This document shows, piece by piece, positions 8,200 to 17,835 of a DNA stretch of 64,000 bases. Every line of letters begins with the position of its first letter. Positions within the stretch are counted from its first letter, which is position 1. Both the position numbers and the translations under genes were made by a program. The notes below the pieces were generated by a model that was not told the origin of the DNA, ran no database searches, and saw nothing but the letters and a program-made list of their open reading frames with translations. The stretch covers positions 1 to 64,000 of the forward strand of contig NZ_JBHMFS010000007.1 of the NCBI RefSeq assembly GCF_051433165.1, read 5' to 3'. This DNA comes from Falsiroseomonas sp051433165 (GTDB lineage: Bacteria > Pseudomonadota > Alphaproteobacteria > Acetobacterales > Acetobacteraceae).

Positions 8200-9093
8200 A
8201 TGCCCCATATCCTGACCCTGGTCGCCGCCCCCGGCGCCCTCGAATCCGCCCTCGTCTCCCGCTGCCGCGCGGCGCTGTCGGCGCTCGGCGCCAATCCCGG
8301 CGCGCCGGACTGGCTGGCGGAGGGCGAGGCGGTGGATATCCCCTTCGTCAACGCCCCGGCCGAACTCGCCGCCGCCGCCGCCCGCACGGCGCTGGAAGAT
8401 GCGCCGGTGGATGCCATCGCCATGCCGGCCGAGGGCCGCCGCAAGCGCCTGCTGGTCGCCGACATGGACAGCACCATCGTGACGTCGGAGACGCTGGACG
8501 AGCTGGCCGCCTATGCCGGGCTGAAGGACCAGATCGCCGCCATCACGGCGCGTTCCATGAATGGGGAGCTGGACTTCGCCCAGGCTCTGCATGGCCGCGT
8601 CGGCATGCTGGCCGGCCTGGACGTCGCGGCGCTGGAGGCCACCTGGCAGGCGACGGAGATGATGCCGGGCGCCGCCACGCTGGTCGCGACCATGCGGGCC
8701 GATGGCGCGGTCTGCTGCCTGGCCTCCGGCGGCTTCACCTTCTTCACGGGGCGCGTGGCGCAAAAGCTCGGCTTCGATCACCACGTCTCCAACATCCTGC
8801 TGGTCGAGGACGGCAAATTGACGGGCAAGGTGGCCGAGCCGGTCTTCGACCGCAACGCCAAGCTCGCCACGCTGACACGCCTGGCCACGGAAAACGGCCT
8901 GCCCATGGCGGCGACGCTGGCGGTGGGGGATGGCGCCAACGACCTCGACATGATCGGCGCGGCCGGGCTGGGGGTTGCCTATCGCGCCAAGCCGATCGTG
9001 GCGGCCGCAGCGCGGGCGCGGGTGGATCATACGGACCTGCTGGCGCTGCTGTACGCGCAGGGGTACCGGCGGGCGGAGTTCCGGGCGGGCTGA
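8200..9093 (+). CDS. serB: Phosphoserine phosphatase
   Basis: A 297-residue HAD-superfamily phosphatase. An ACT-like N-terminal region (about 1-75) precedes the catalytic HAD domain. Motif I is DMDST (residues 88-92, with D88 as nucleophile and D90 as acid/base). Motif II is in CLASGGFTFF, and motif III/IV is VGDGANDLDMI. It dephosphorylates O-phosphoserine, the last step of serine synthesis. The chosen ATG (MPHILTLVAAPG) starts the first beta-strand; upstream in-frame ATGs overlap the divergent miaA gene. It converges on htrA with an intrinsic terminator between them. Confidence 0.95.
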   Translation: MPHILTLVAAPGALESALVSRCRAALSALGANPGAPDWLAEGEAVDIPFVNAPAELAAAAARTALEDAPVDAIAMPAEGRRKRLLVADMDSTIVTSETLDELAAYAGLKDQIAAITARSMNGELDFAQALHGRVGMLAGLDVAALEATWQATEMMPGAATLVATMRADGAVCCLASGGFTFFTGRVAQKLGFDHHVSNILLVEDGKLTGKVAEPVFDRNAKLATLTRLATENGLPMAATLAVGDGANDLDMIGAAGLGVAYRAKPIVAAAARARVDHTDLLALLYAQGYRRAEFRAG

Positions 9094-9102
9094 GCGCCCA
9101 AG

Positions 9103-9134
9103 AAAAAACCCTCTCCCCGACTGGGGAGAGGGTT
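9103..9134 (-). terminator. Intrinsic terminator of htrA
   Basis: A perfect 12-bp stem (AACCCTCTCCCC / GGGGAGAGGGTT, loop GACT) lies just beyond the htrA stop on the minus strand. It is followed on that strand by a run of six T, so it is a textbook Rho-independent terminator for htrA. On the plus strand it can also form behind serB, but without a T-run. Confidence 0.85.
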
Positions 9135-9158
9135 CCTCAAAGGGTCAGCCAACCACCC

Positions 9159-10691
<1,533 letters not shown>

Positions 10692-10830
10692 TTGCGGCAA
10701 CCTTCTTTCGGATGGGATAGGCACCGGGCTTGGAGCCCCGCGCGGCATTGGGTGTCAGATTGGCATGGCACGGATGAATCGGAAGCCCATCGCGGCATGA
10801 CGAGCCTATCACCCCGCATCGCTGGGCGGA

Positions 10831-11028
10831 TCAGAAAGAGACGATGATCCAGGCCGCGGCCACCCCGATGGCTGCCGCGACCAGTCCACCCTGCCGAAGC
10901 CGTTGTTCCGGCAGGGTGGAAAGGCGGGCCAGCATGGCCTTCATGACGCCGGGGAAGGCCGCGTAGCACAGCCCCTCCACCGCCAATACGACGGCCACGC
11001 CCGCAAGGACGTGGCCGAAATCAAGCAC
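10831..11028 (-). CDS. DUF2065 small inner-membrane protein (YjeT-like)
   Basis: A 65-residue protein from a GTG start (MLDFGHVLAGVAVVLAVEG) with two hydrophobic helices, at roughly 5-24 and 45-63. Between them lies a basic segment (MLARLSTLPEQRLRQGG). This is the DUF2065/YjeT layout, and the gene follows hflC just as yjeT does in enterobacteria. Its function is not known. The GTG is 4 bases downstream of the hflC stop, which fits translational coupling. The only in-frame ATG upstream lies deep inside hflC and would add an implausible arginine-rich extension. Confidence 0.82.
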   Translation of the reverse strand: MLDFGHVLAGVAVVLAVEGLCYAAFPGVMKAMLARLSTLPEQRLRQGGLVAAAIGVAAAWIIVSF

Positions 11029-11032
11029 GCGC

Positions 11033-12061
11033 CTATTGCGGCGCGGGCGTCGGCGCCACCACGATCGGCGGTGCCGAAGGCGGGGCCGGTGCAGGCGCAG
11101 GCACTGCCGGCGCGGGCGCCGCCGCCGGGCTGGCGGGTGCGGCAGGTGCCGCGCTTGCCGCCGCTGCCGGGCGGGCACTGCCCTGCGGCAGCAGGCTGGC
11201 CGGCATGCTTTCGCGGAAGAAGCGGAAGAACTCGCTGTCCGGCGACATCAGCAGGCGCGTCTCACCCGAGGAGAAGGCCTCCCGATAGGCCTGCATGCTC
11301 CGGTAGAACTGGAAGAATTCCGGATCCTGCTGGAAGGCTTCCGCGAAGATGCGGATCGCGTCCTGCTCGCCCTGACCGCGAAGGATGTCGGCCTGCGCCT
11401 GGGCTTCAGCCAGCAGCACGGTGCGTTCACGGTCCGCGCCGGCGCGGATGCGGGTGGCTTCCTCCTGGCCGCGGGCGCGTTCCTCGGCAGCCACACGCTG
11501 CCGCTCGGACTGCATGCGGGACAGGATGGCGTCCGTGTTCTGTTCCGGCAGGTCGGCGCGACGGATGCGGACATCCACCACCTCGATGCCGAAGGCCTGC
11601 ATCTCCTCGTTCACCAGGCGGCGGATCTCGCCCATGATGCGCGGCCGGTCGTTCGACAGAACGGACAGCAGCGGCTCGTTGCCCAGCACCCGCCGGACGG
11701 CGGAGGTGACGACGGAGTTGATGCGGGCGCGGATGCCGGCCTCCAGCGGGCCAACCGTCTGGTAGAAGCGCAGCGGGTCGGTGATGGAATAGCGGGTGAA
11801 GCTGTCCACGCTCAGGCGGCGCTGGTCGCCCAGGATGATTTCCTCGGCCGGCGCGTCGAAGTCCAGCAGGCGACGGTCGAAGGAGATGACGGACTGCACG
11901 AAGGGGATCTTGGCGTGCAGCCCCGGCTCGCGGATCACGCGGATCGGCTCGCCGAACTGGGTGACGAGCACCTGCTGGGTCTGGTGCACAGTGAACAGGG
12001 TGGAAGCCGTGACCACCAGGGCCACGACGACGACGACCGCGAGGGCGACGAGCTTGTTCAT
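11033..12061 (-). CDS. hflC: HflC, modulator of FtsH protease (SPFH/prohibitin family)
   Basis: A 342-residue protein with one N-terminal transmembrane helix (about 4-24) and a periplasmic SPFH/band-7 domain (VLVTQFGEPIRVIREPGLH). A long charged helix follows (SRMQSERQRVAAEERARGQ), and then a C-terminal Ala/Pro-rich tail that is longer than in E. coli. HflC pairs with HflK to form a large cage around the membrane protease FtsH and to limit its access to substrates. The start ATG overlaps the hflK stop as ATGA. The Ala/Pro tail (roughly the last 55 residues) looks disordered. Confidence 0.95.
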   Translation of the reverse strand: MNKLVALAVVVVVALVVTASTLFTVHQTQQVLVTQFGEPIRVIREPGLHAKIPFVQSVISFDRRLLDFDAPAEEIILGDQRRLSVDSFTRYSITDPLRFYQTVGPLEAGIRARINSVVTSAVRRVLGNEPLLSVLSNDRPRIMGEIRRLVNEEMQAFGIEVVDVRIRRADLPEQNTDAILSRMQSERQRVAAEERARGQEEATRIRAGADRERTVLLAEAQAQADILRGQGEQDAIRIFAEAFQQDPEFFQFYRSMQAYREAFSSGETRLLMSPDSEFFRFFRESMPASLLPQGSARPAAAASAAPAAPASPAAAPAPAVPAPAPAPPSAPPIVVAPTPAPQ

Positions 12062-13269
12062 CGAATCGCTCCCGCCGGGCGGGCTGCGCCAGGCTGTGCC
12101 GAATTGACCTGCGGCACCGGCTGGCCACCCTGGCGCTGCGGCTGAAGCGGCCCTGCCCGGCCGCTGTCCAGGTTCAGGAAGGGCACCATGCCCTGCAGGT
12201 TGCTATCGATCAGGATGGTCGGGTTGCGGCGCAGCACCTCCTCCATCGTCTCGATGTACAGGCGGCGCACCGTCACGTCCTGCGCGACCTGATAGGCCGA
12301 CAGCACGGAAAGGAAGCGCTGCGATTCACCGCGGGCGCGGGAGATCTGGCTTTCACGGAAGCCCTCGGCTTCCTGCACCAGGCGCTGCGATTCACCACGG
12401 GCGGCGGGGATGATGCCGTTGCGGTAGGATTCCGCCTCGTTCCGCGCACGTTCGCGGTCCGCGCCGGCGCGCTGCACGTCGATGAAGGCGTCCACCACCC
12501 GGGCGGGCGGCTGCGCGTTCTGCAACTGCACCTGGGTGATTTCGACGCCGGCGTTGTATTCGTCCATGATCGCCTGGGTGCCGGTCCGCACCGCCTGTTC
12601 GATCTGCGCGCGCGCCTCGGTCAGGGCGGGCTGGATCGGGGTGCGGCCGATGACTTCGCGCATCACGCTCTCGGCGGCGGATTTCACCGTCGCCTCGGGG
12701 TTGCGGGTGTTGAACAGGAACGATCCTGCATCGCGAATGCGCCAGAACACGGCGAAGTCGATGTCGATGATGTTCTCATCGCCCGTCAGCATCAGGCTTT
12801 CTTCCAGCACGTCCCGCGCCGGAACCGGGCGGACGACGTTGCCGGCATCGGCGGCGGCGCGGAAGCCGACATCGATGCGGTTGATGCGGGTGACGCGCGG
12901 CGTGGTCACGCTCTCGACCGGCCAGGGCAGATGGTAGTTCAGGCCCGGCTGCGTGGTCTGGGTATAGGCGCCGAAGCGCAGCACAATACCCTGCTCATCC
13001 GCCTGCACCCGGTAGATGCCGGAGGCGAGCCAGGCGCCCACCAGCAGCAGCGCCAGCAGGCCGATACCGGCGCCACCCATGCCGCGCGGCAACAGGCGGC
13101 GGGCGGCATCCTGCGCCTGTCGGATCATATCATCGATGTCGGGTCCGCGGCCGCCACCGCCGCCCTGGCCGCCGCCCGAAGGCGGCTGCGGCTGCCCCCA
13201 GGGGCCGCCGCCGCCGCCGGGCCTGGGATTGCCCCAGGGGCTCGGTCCGCCGCTGCTGTTCCACGCCAT
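12058..13269 (-). CDS. hflK: HflK, modulator of FtsH protease (SPFH/prohibitin family)
   Basis: A 403-residue protein. The first 43 residues are a cytoplasmic Gly/Pro-rich tail (PWGNPRPGGGGGPWG...), as in other HflK proteins, followed by a transmembrane helix at about 66-86. The band-7 domain (ADEQGIVLRFGAYTQTTQPG) and a long helical arm (RARNEAESYRNGIIPAARGE) come next. It forms the HflKC complex with the coupled downstream hflC. An AGGAGG Shine-Dalgarno lies 11 bases upstream of the ATG. It is divergent from mrp, with 268 bases between them. Confidence 0.95.
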   Translation of the reverse strand: MAWNSSGGPSPWGNPRPGGGGGPWGQPQPPSGGGQGGGGGRGPDIDDMIRQAQDAARRLLPRGMGGAGIGLLALLLVGAWLASGIYRVQADEQGIVLRFGAYTQTTQPGLNYHLPWPVESVTTPRVTRINRIDVGFRAAADAGNVVRPVPARDVLEESLMLTGDENIIDIDFAVFWRIRDAGSFLFNTRNPEATVKSAAESVMREVIGRTPIQPALTEARAQIEQAVRTGTQAIMDEYNAGVEITQVQLQNAQPPARVVDAFIDVQRAGADRERARNEAESYRNGIIPAARGESQRLVQEAEGFRESQISRARGESQRFLSVLSAYQVAQDVTVRRLYIETMEEVLRRNPTILIDSNLQGMVPFLNLDSGRAGPLQPQRQGGQPVPQVNSAQPGAARPAGAIR

Positions 13270-13537
13270 AGGGCTTTAGGCCTCCTGCAAACATACCAAG
13301 ACTATTGCCACGCCCATTCCGTGAAAGGGAGGGGTGTGGCGACGTTACCAACGGTCCATATGGTGCGCGCCTGGCCCAGTTGAACCGTCCGTGAAGTCCG
13401 TCCGGAGGAATACCCGGCTCGGCGCGTCCCGGTCCGGCCTAACCAGAACCACATGGGGCCAGCCGGCGGGCGGATAGCGTGCTACGCACCGGGCCGATTG
13501 GGCGCGATATCGTACGGAAGAGAGGGCAATTCAAGCG

Positions 13538-14656
13538 ATGAGCGAAGGGCTGGAACAGGCGGTGCGCGCCGCATTGCGTGGCGTGCGCGACCCGGTGAGC
13601 GGCCAGGATGTGGTCAGCGCCGGCATGGTCGATGGCCTGGCGGTGAAGGCCGGCATGGTGCAGTTCGCGCTTCAGGTGCCGCGCGAAAAGGCGCGGGAGA
13701 GTGAGCCGCTGCGCGCCGCCGCGGAACGCGCCGCCGCCGGCGTGCCCGGCGTGCTCTCCGCCACCGTGGTGCTGACCGCGCACCGGGCCGAGCCGCCACC
13801 GCCAGCCGCACCCTCTCGCAAGGCGCCACCCGGCGGCACGCCGGGCAAGGGGCAGATGCTGCTGCCGGATGTGACGGCCATCGTCGCGGTGGCCTCCGGC
13901 AAGGGCGGCGTCGGAAAATCCACCACCGCGGTCAACCTGGCCGTGGCGCTCGCCTTGCAGGGGCTGAAGGTCGGGCTGCTGGATGCCGACATCTACGGCC
14001 CTTCCCTGCCGCAGATGTTGGGCACCCGCGAACGCCCGCGCACCGAGGGCCAGCGCATCATCCCGCTGTCCCGCTGGGGGCTGAAGGCGATGTCCATCGG
14101 CTTCCTGGTGGAGGAGGAGACGCCGATGATCTGGCGCGGCCCGATGGTGATGGGCGCGCTGGAACAGTTGATGGGCCAGGTGGAGTGGGGCGCGCTGGAC
14201 ATCATGATCGTGGACATGCCCCCCGGCACCGGCGACGCGCAGCTCACCATGAGCCAGCGCGTGCCGCTGGCGGGTGCCGTGATCGTCTCCACCCCCCAGG
14301 ATGTGGCGCTGCTGGATGCGCGGCGCGGGGTGAAGATGTTCGAGCGGGTGGGCGTGAAGGTGCTCGGCCTGATCGAGAACATGGCCTTCTTCTGCTGCCC
14401 GAATTGCGGCCACCAGACCGATATCTTTGGCCATGGTGGCGCGAAGGCGGAGGCGGCGCGGCTCGGGGTGGAGTTCCTCGGCGAGCTGCCGCTGAAGCTG
14501 GCGATCCGCGAATTGGCCGATGCCGGCACGCCGATTGTCGCGGCAAGGCCGGAGACGCCGGAAGCGCAGGCCTACCAGGCCATCGCGACCAGGCTCCGTG
14601 AAAAACTGGCCGAGAATGCCGCGGCGGCCAGCGGGCCGAAGATCGTCATCGCGTAG
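13538..14656 (+). CDS. apbC: Mrp/ApbC-type Fe-S cluster carrier ATPase
   Basis: A 372-residue protein. An N-terminal MIP18/DUF59 domain (about 1-85) and a Pro-rich linker are followed by the ParA/MinD-like ATPase. The deviant Walker A is GKGGVGKST (121-129). The switch segment is VDMPPGTGDAQL, and a CPNC pair at 287-290 bridges a 4Fe-4S cluster between subunits. Mrp proteins carry and deliver Fe-S clusters to apo-enzymes. Two such clients may lie nearby, class I fumarase and dehydratases, but that is inference. The stop codon lies at the first unit of a 26-bp tandem repeat, and the gene converges on the ribokinase gene. Confidence 0.94.
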   Translation: MSEGLEQAVRAALRGVRDPVSGQDVVSAGMVDGLAVKAGMVQFALQVPREKARESEPLRAAAERAAAGVPGVLSATVVLTAHRAEPPPPAAPSRKAPPGGTPGKGQMLLPDVTAIVAVASGKGGVGKSTTAVNLAVALALQGLKVGLLDADIYGPSLPQMLGTRERPRTEGQRIIPLSRWGLKAMSIGFLVEEETPMIWRGPMVMGALEQLMGQVEWGALDIMIVDMPPGTGDAQLTMSQRVPLAGAVIVSTPQDVALLDARRGVKMFERVGVKVLGLIENMAFFCCPNCGHQTDIFGHGGAKAEAARLGVEFLGELPLKLAIRELADAGTPIVAARPETPEAQAYQAIATRLREKLAENAAAASGPKIVIA

Positions 14657-14745
14657 CCAGCATCGCGATCGCTATCGCGTGGCCAACATCGCGATCGCTA
14701 TCGCGTGGCCAGCATCGCGATCGCTATCGCGTGGCCAGCATCGCA
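14653..14745. repeat. 26-bp tandem repeat, 3 full units plus 15 bp
   Basis: Units run 14653-14678, 14679-14704 and 14705-14730, with a partial unit at 14731-14745. The consensus starts GTGGCCAGCATCGCGATC and ends GCTATCGC. Only two substitutions separate the full units: GTAGCC in the first and CCAACA in the second. Each unit holds the palindrome GCGATCGC. The array fills the junction of convergent mrp and ribokinase genes. It includes the mrp stop codon (TAG, 14654-14656) in its first bases, and supplies the ribokinase stop and last codons (third and partial units). Confidence 0.95.
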
Positions 14746-15614
14746 TCCGTCTCCGCCGCCACCGGCATGGCCGGGGCGGCGCCGGGGCGGGTGCAGGCCA
14801 GCGCGGCGGCCGCGGCGGCGCGGCGCATCGCCTGGATCAGCGGCAGGCCACGGTCCAGCCCCGCGGCCAGCACGCCGCACCAGGTATCGCCCGCGCCGGT
14901 GGTGTCCACGACCTCGACGGGAAAGCAGGGGATGGTGGCGAGGCCGGACTCCGTCGCCGCCTCCGCCCCCGCCTCCCCGCGTGTGATCGCCACGGCGGTG
15001 CCGAGCGCCAGGTGCAGCGCGGCCGCGCTGGCCTCCGTGCCGAGGCGGGCGGCCAGCACCGTCGCCTCATGCTCGTTCAGCACCAGCAGATGCAGGGCGC
15101 GCAGCACCTCCAGCGGCAATTCGCCGGGCGGGGCCAGGTTCAGGATGCATTGCGCGCCAAGTTCGGCCGCACGCAGCACCATCGCCGCCACTTCCTCGGC
15201 CGGCACTTCCATCTGCAGCAGCACGATGACGCCGGGTCGCAGCGCCGCATCCTCCACCTGCGCGGCGCGGGCCATCATGTTGGCGCCCGGGGCGACGGCG
15301 ATCTGGTTGCGGCCGTCCCGATCCACGCAGATGCTGGCGCAGCCGGTCGGCGCATCCACCACGATCAGTCGGCTGAGATCCACCCCGGCATCGCGCATCG
15401 CGCCGGTGGCGACCACGGCCAGGCCATCGCCGCCGACGCAGCCGGCGAAAGCCACCTGCGCGCCATCCCGCGCCGCGGCCACCGCCTGGTTGGCGCCCTT
15501 GCCGCCGGAGGATTGCTGGAAGCCGTCGCCCAGCACGGTCTCCCCGGGTGCCGGCAGGGTGGGGACGGTGAAGACGAGGTCGGTATTGGCCGAACCGAAG
15601 ACGATGATGCTCAT
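14724..15614 (-). CDS. rbsK: Ribokinase (PfkB-family carbohydrate kinase)
   Basis: A 296-residue PfkB-family sugar kinase. The substrate motif is GGKGANQA (37-44) and the C-terminal signature DTTGAGDTWCG (237-247) contains the catalytic Asp243 and anion hole. N-terminal SANTDLVFTV and the NLAPPGELP segment fit ribokinase better than fructokinase or adenosine kinase. It would phosphorylate ribose at O5. No ribose transporter is near. Its last codons (DAMLATR) and stop come from the 26-bp tandem repeat, so the C-terminus has probably been altered by repeat expansion. The start overlaps the upstream HD-domain gene as ATGA. Confidence 0.88.
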   Translation of the reverse strand: MSIIVFGSANTDLVFTVPTLPAPGETVLGDGFQQSSGGKGANQAVAAARDGAQVAFAGCVGGDGLAVVATGAMRDAGVDLSRLIVVDAPTGCASICVDRDGRNQIAVAPGANMMARAAQVEDAALRPGVIVLLQMEVPAEEVAAMVLRAAELGAQCILNLAPPGELPLEVLRALHLLVLNEHEATVLAARLGTEASAAALHLALGTAVAITRGEAGAEAATESGLATIPCFPVEVVDTTGAGDTWCGVLAAGLDRGLPLIQAMRRAAAAAALACTRPGAAPAMPVAAETDAMLATR

Positions 15615-16222
15615 TCGCGGAACATGCGCCCGGCGCGGGCACGGTCATAGAGTGTCGCGATAAGCGTTTCGAACACCGGGGCGACCTGGCGGGCCAGATT
15701 CATCCGCCCATGGGTCGCGGCCTCCGCGATTCCGGCATCGCGCCAATGACCGGTGCCGATGACACCCTGGAGGAAGCCCTGGGCGCGGTCGCAGGCCATG
15801 GCGAAGCGGGCCTCCGGCGTGGCGTTGTCCTCGAATTCCTCCCACAAGCCGCGCAGCCGGGCACCGAGGTCGGGCGGCAGGCGGCCGAAGACGATGTCGG
15901 CCGCGGCTTTCTCCCGCGCCGCATGGGTCAGCAGATGCGCCTCGTCATAGGCGAAGGTGTCGCCGGCCTCGATCTCCACCAGGTCATGCGCGGCGATCAT
16001 CGCCAGGGTATGGCCCAGGTCGGGGCGTGGCTCCGGCATGTCGCCATGCAGCAGCACGGCGACCAGCGCCACGTTCCAGCAATGCTCCGCCGAATTCTCG
16101 CGGCGGGCGGTGCCATGGGGGTTGCCGCTGTGATTGATGGTCTCGCCGCGCCGTTCGATGTGCTTCAGGCGGTCGGCGAGTGCCAGGAAATCGATCAGCG
16201 CGGAGGTGCGTGCGGCAGTCAT
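15611..16222 (-). CDS. HD-domain hydrolase, YfbR/HDDC2-like nucleotidase
   Basis: A 203-residue HD-superfamily protein. Candidate metal ligands are His47 (SAEHCWN), His79-Asp80 (AAHDLVEIEAGD) and a later Asp (CDRAQGF). The 'R-x-E-N-S-A-E-H' start and 'HDL.E..AGD' centre match the HD_3 group that includes 5'-deoxynucleotidase YfbR and HDDC2. Such enzymes remove phosphate from deoxynucleoside monophosphates. A role in thymidylate or dNTP balance would fit thyX two genes upstream, though this is inference. It is coupled to the downstream ribokinase through ATGA. The ATG at 16222 was chosen because it precedes the first helix; the longer frame upstream is not protein-like. Confidence 0.78.
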   Translation of the reverse strand: MTAARTSALIDFLALADRLKHIERRGETINHSGNPHGTARRENSAEHCWNVALVAVLLHGDMPEPRPDLGHTLAMIAAHDLVEIEAGDTFAYDEAHLLTHAAREKAAADIVFGRLPPDLGARLRGLWEEFEDNATPEARFAMACDRAQGFLQGVIGTGHWRDAGIAEAATHGRMNLARQVAPVFETLIATLYDRARAGRMFRE

Positions 16223-16230
16223 CCTGATCC

Positions 16231-16470
16231 TTACAGTCCGGCCGTCCAGCGACCGAGCAGGAAGCCGAACAGCACCGCCCCGCCCAGCAGCGCGAAGATC
16301 TCGCCAAACATGGCGTGCGCCAGCGGCAGGCCGAGGGTGATGAGCACCACCAGCAGCGCCACCTTCCACCAGCGGGCCAGCCATTCCGGCCGGGCCGGCG
16401 CCTTGCCTTTGGACCGCGAGGTGGCCGGGCGGGCGCGCGGCGCGCGTTTGGCGGTGGGGCTAGTCGCCAC
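16231..16470 (-). CDS. Small membrane protein of unknown function
   Basis: A 79-residue protein. The first 30 residues are strongly basic (SPTAKRAPRARPATSRSKGK). Two predicted transmembrane helices follow, at about 36-54 and 58-76. It overlaps the 3' end of thyX by 11 bases and ends 8 bases before the HD-domain gene, so it sits inside that operon. I do not recognise a family. The basic N-terminus followed by a hairpin of two helices would place the tail in the cytoplasm. Confidence 0.6.
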   Translation of the reverse strand: MATSPTAKRAPRARPATSRSKGKAPARPEWLARWWKVALLVVLITLGLPLAHAMFGEIFALLGGAVLFGFLLGRWTAGL

Positions 16471-17398
16471 GGCCGAGGGTTTCCATCAGCTCCCGCCATT
16501 CCCGCTTCGACAGACCCGAATCCGGCTGCGTCACCGGCTCGCCGGCCAGCATGCGGCGCAGGATGCCGAGCATCTGGGCGGAGAAGGTGACGGCGCCGAG
16601 CCGGTAGTCGCGGAACGCCCCGGTGGCGATCGGCACCCAGGCCTCGGCGCTTTGCATCATCGCCTCGGCATAGACGCGGATTTCGTACTGGGCGTGGGCA
16701 TCGGCGCGCAGCGACAGGAAGTGGAACAGGTTGTGGAGGTCGGTCTTCCAGTACCATTGGGTATAGGCGTTCAGCGTCAGGTTCATCCGCGCCAGTTCGC
16801 GCGCCAGGCCGGCGCGGCCGGGGTCGATCGGTTGGCCCTGGTCATCCTCGTTCAGCATGTCGAGGTAGTGGTCGTAGTTGCGGGTCGCATCCTCCCGCAG
16901 CAGGTCCAGCACGCGGGCGGCCTGGTCGCCTTCCAGCACCTCGCCGCGGCCCTGGCGGTTGACGGCGGATTGCGCGGCCAAATGCTCGGGCGCCGGAATA
17001 TAGAATTCGCGGTCGAGGATGGAGTAGCGCGCAGAATATTCGTTCACATTTGCCGTGCGATGGCGAATCCATTGCCGGGCGACGAAGATCGGCAACTTCA
17101 CATGATACTTGATCTCGCACATCTCGAAGGGGGTCGAGTGGCGGTGGCGCATCAAATACCGAATCAGGCCCCGGTCTTCCGTCACCGCGCGGGTGCCGCG
17201 GCCGTAGGAGACGCGGGCGGCCTGCACGATGGCGGCGTCGTCGCCCATATAGTCCACGACGCGGACGAAGCCGTGGTCCAGCACCGGGGTTGCGGTGAAC
17301 AGCATATCTTCCAATGCCGGCACGGTAGGCCGCCGGGTGGCATGCGCGGCGCTGCGCGCGGCGTCGATTTCGAGCTGCTGTTCTGGCGTCAGGGCCAT
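16460..17398 (-). CDS. thyX: Flavin-dependent thymidylate synthase
   Basis: A 312-residue ThyX with the signature RHRTANVNEYS (RHR-x7-S, residues 112-122). The preceding KLPIFVARQWI and the STPFEMCEIKYHVK segment are also typical. It methylates dUMP with methylenetetrahydrofolate, using FAD and NADPH. I place the start at the ATG 17398 (MALTPEQQ) because AGGA lies 8 bases upstream; a TTG at 17419 in frame has no ribosome-binding site. Some alphaproteobacteria rely on ThyX alone; I cannot tell here because no thyA is visible. The downstream small membrane-protein gene overlaps its end. Confidence 0.96.
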   Translation of the reverse strand: MALTPEQQLEIDAARSAAHATRRPTVPALEDMLFTATPVLDHGFVRVVDYMGDDAAIVQAARVSYGRGTRAVTEDRGLIRYLMRHRHSTPFEMCEIKYHVKLPIFVARQWIRHRTANVNEYSARYSILDREFYIPAPEHLAAQSAVNRQGRGEVLEGDQAARVLDLLREDATRNYDHYLDMLNEDDQGQPIDPGRAGLARELARMNLTLNAYTQWYWKTDLHNLFHFLSLRADAHAQYEIRVYAEAMMQSAEAWVPIATGAFRDYRLGAVTFSAQMLGILRRMLAGEPVTQPDSGLSKREWRELMETLGRGD

Positions 17399-17496
17399 GC
17401 CCGGAGTCCTGTAGGTCAAAGGTTGGCTGTACTAGCCCAGCCCCGCCCTCACGACACCCCTGGATTTCGGGAGCGGGAGCGCCTACATCTGTCCCG

Positions 17497-17770
17497 TCGC
17501 TTCGGCGACTATGGTGATAAACGCGACCTGGAATAATCGTTGCGGACCCGGGGGCAGTGCCCGGCGCCTCCACCAATCTCCCTCGGGAGAATCTGGGGGC
17601 GAAACAGCTTCGACGCGCGTGGTAAAGAGGTCGTTTTTGCCCGGCATTGTACCGCCGTTATCGGGCTAATCTCTAAGTGCGAACGACAATAGCCGCGAGG
17701 CTTACGCACTCGCTGCCTGAATAAGGTAAGCGCGGTTCGGGGGGCACCGGGCAACAGAAGCCCCCTACTT
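17497..17770 (+). ncRNA. ssrA: tmRNA, circularly permuted two-piece form
   Basis: The acceptor piece comes first: a T-arm-like stretch ending GCGCCTCCACCA at 17575. A short spacer with a TCTCCC/GGGAGA hairpin follows, and the coding piece begins GGGGGCGAAACAGCTTCGAC at 17595. The acceptor stem closes as GGGGGCG with CGCCTCC (one G-T pair). The tag frame is 17679-17720: resume codon GCG, then codons giving ANDNSREAYALAA and TGA. The ALAA end is the ClpX recognition element. A GGGGGCACC...GAAGCCCCC pseudoknot-like stretch ends the coding piece. Order acceptor-then-coding is the permuted arrangement of alphaproteobacteria. Outer ends are approximate (5' end plus or minus about 20). sspB starts 65 bases downstream. 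Confidence 0.93.
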
Positions 17771-17835
17771 AACTCCCCGCGCCCCTTTCGCGCGCCTGCC
17801 CGCCGGCTTATGGTCCCGCGCAAGGGGATGCATGC

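Noticed and set aside
14653..14745. Possible CRISPR array
   Set aside because: The 26-bp units are directly joined without spacers and there are no cas genes, so it is a simple tandem repeat.
17399..17419. Upstream TTG start of thyX adding seven residues
   Set aside because: No ribosome-binding site precedes it, while AGGA lies at good spacing before the ATG at 17398.
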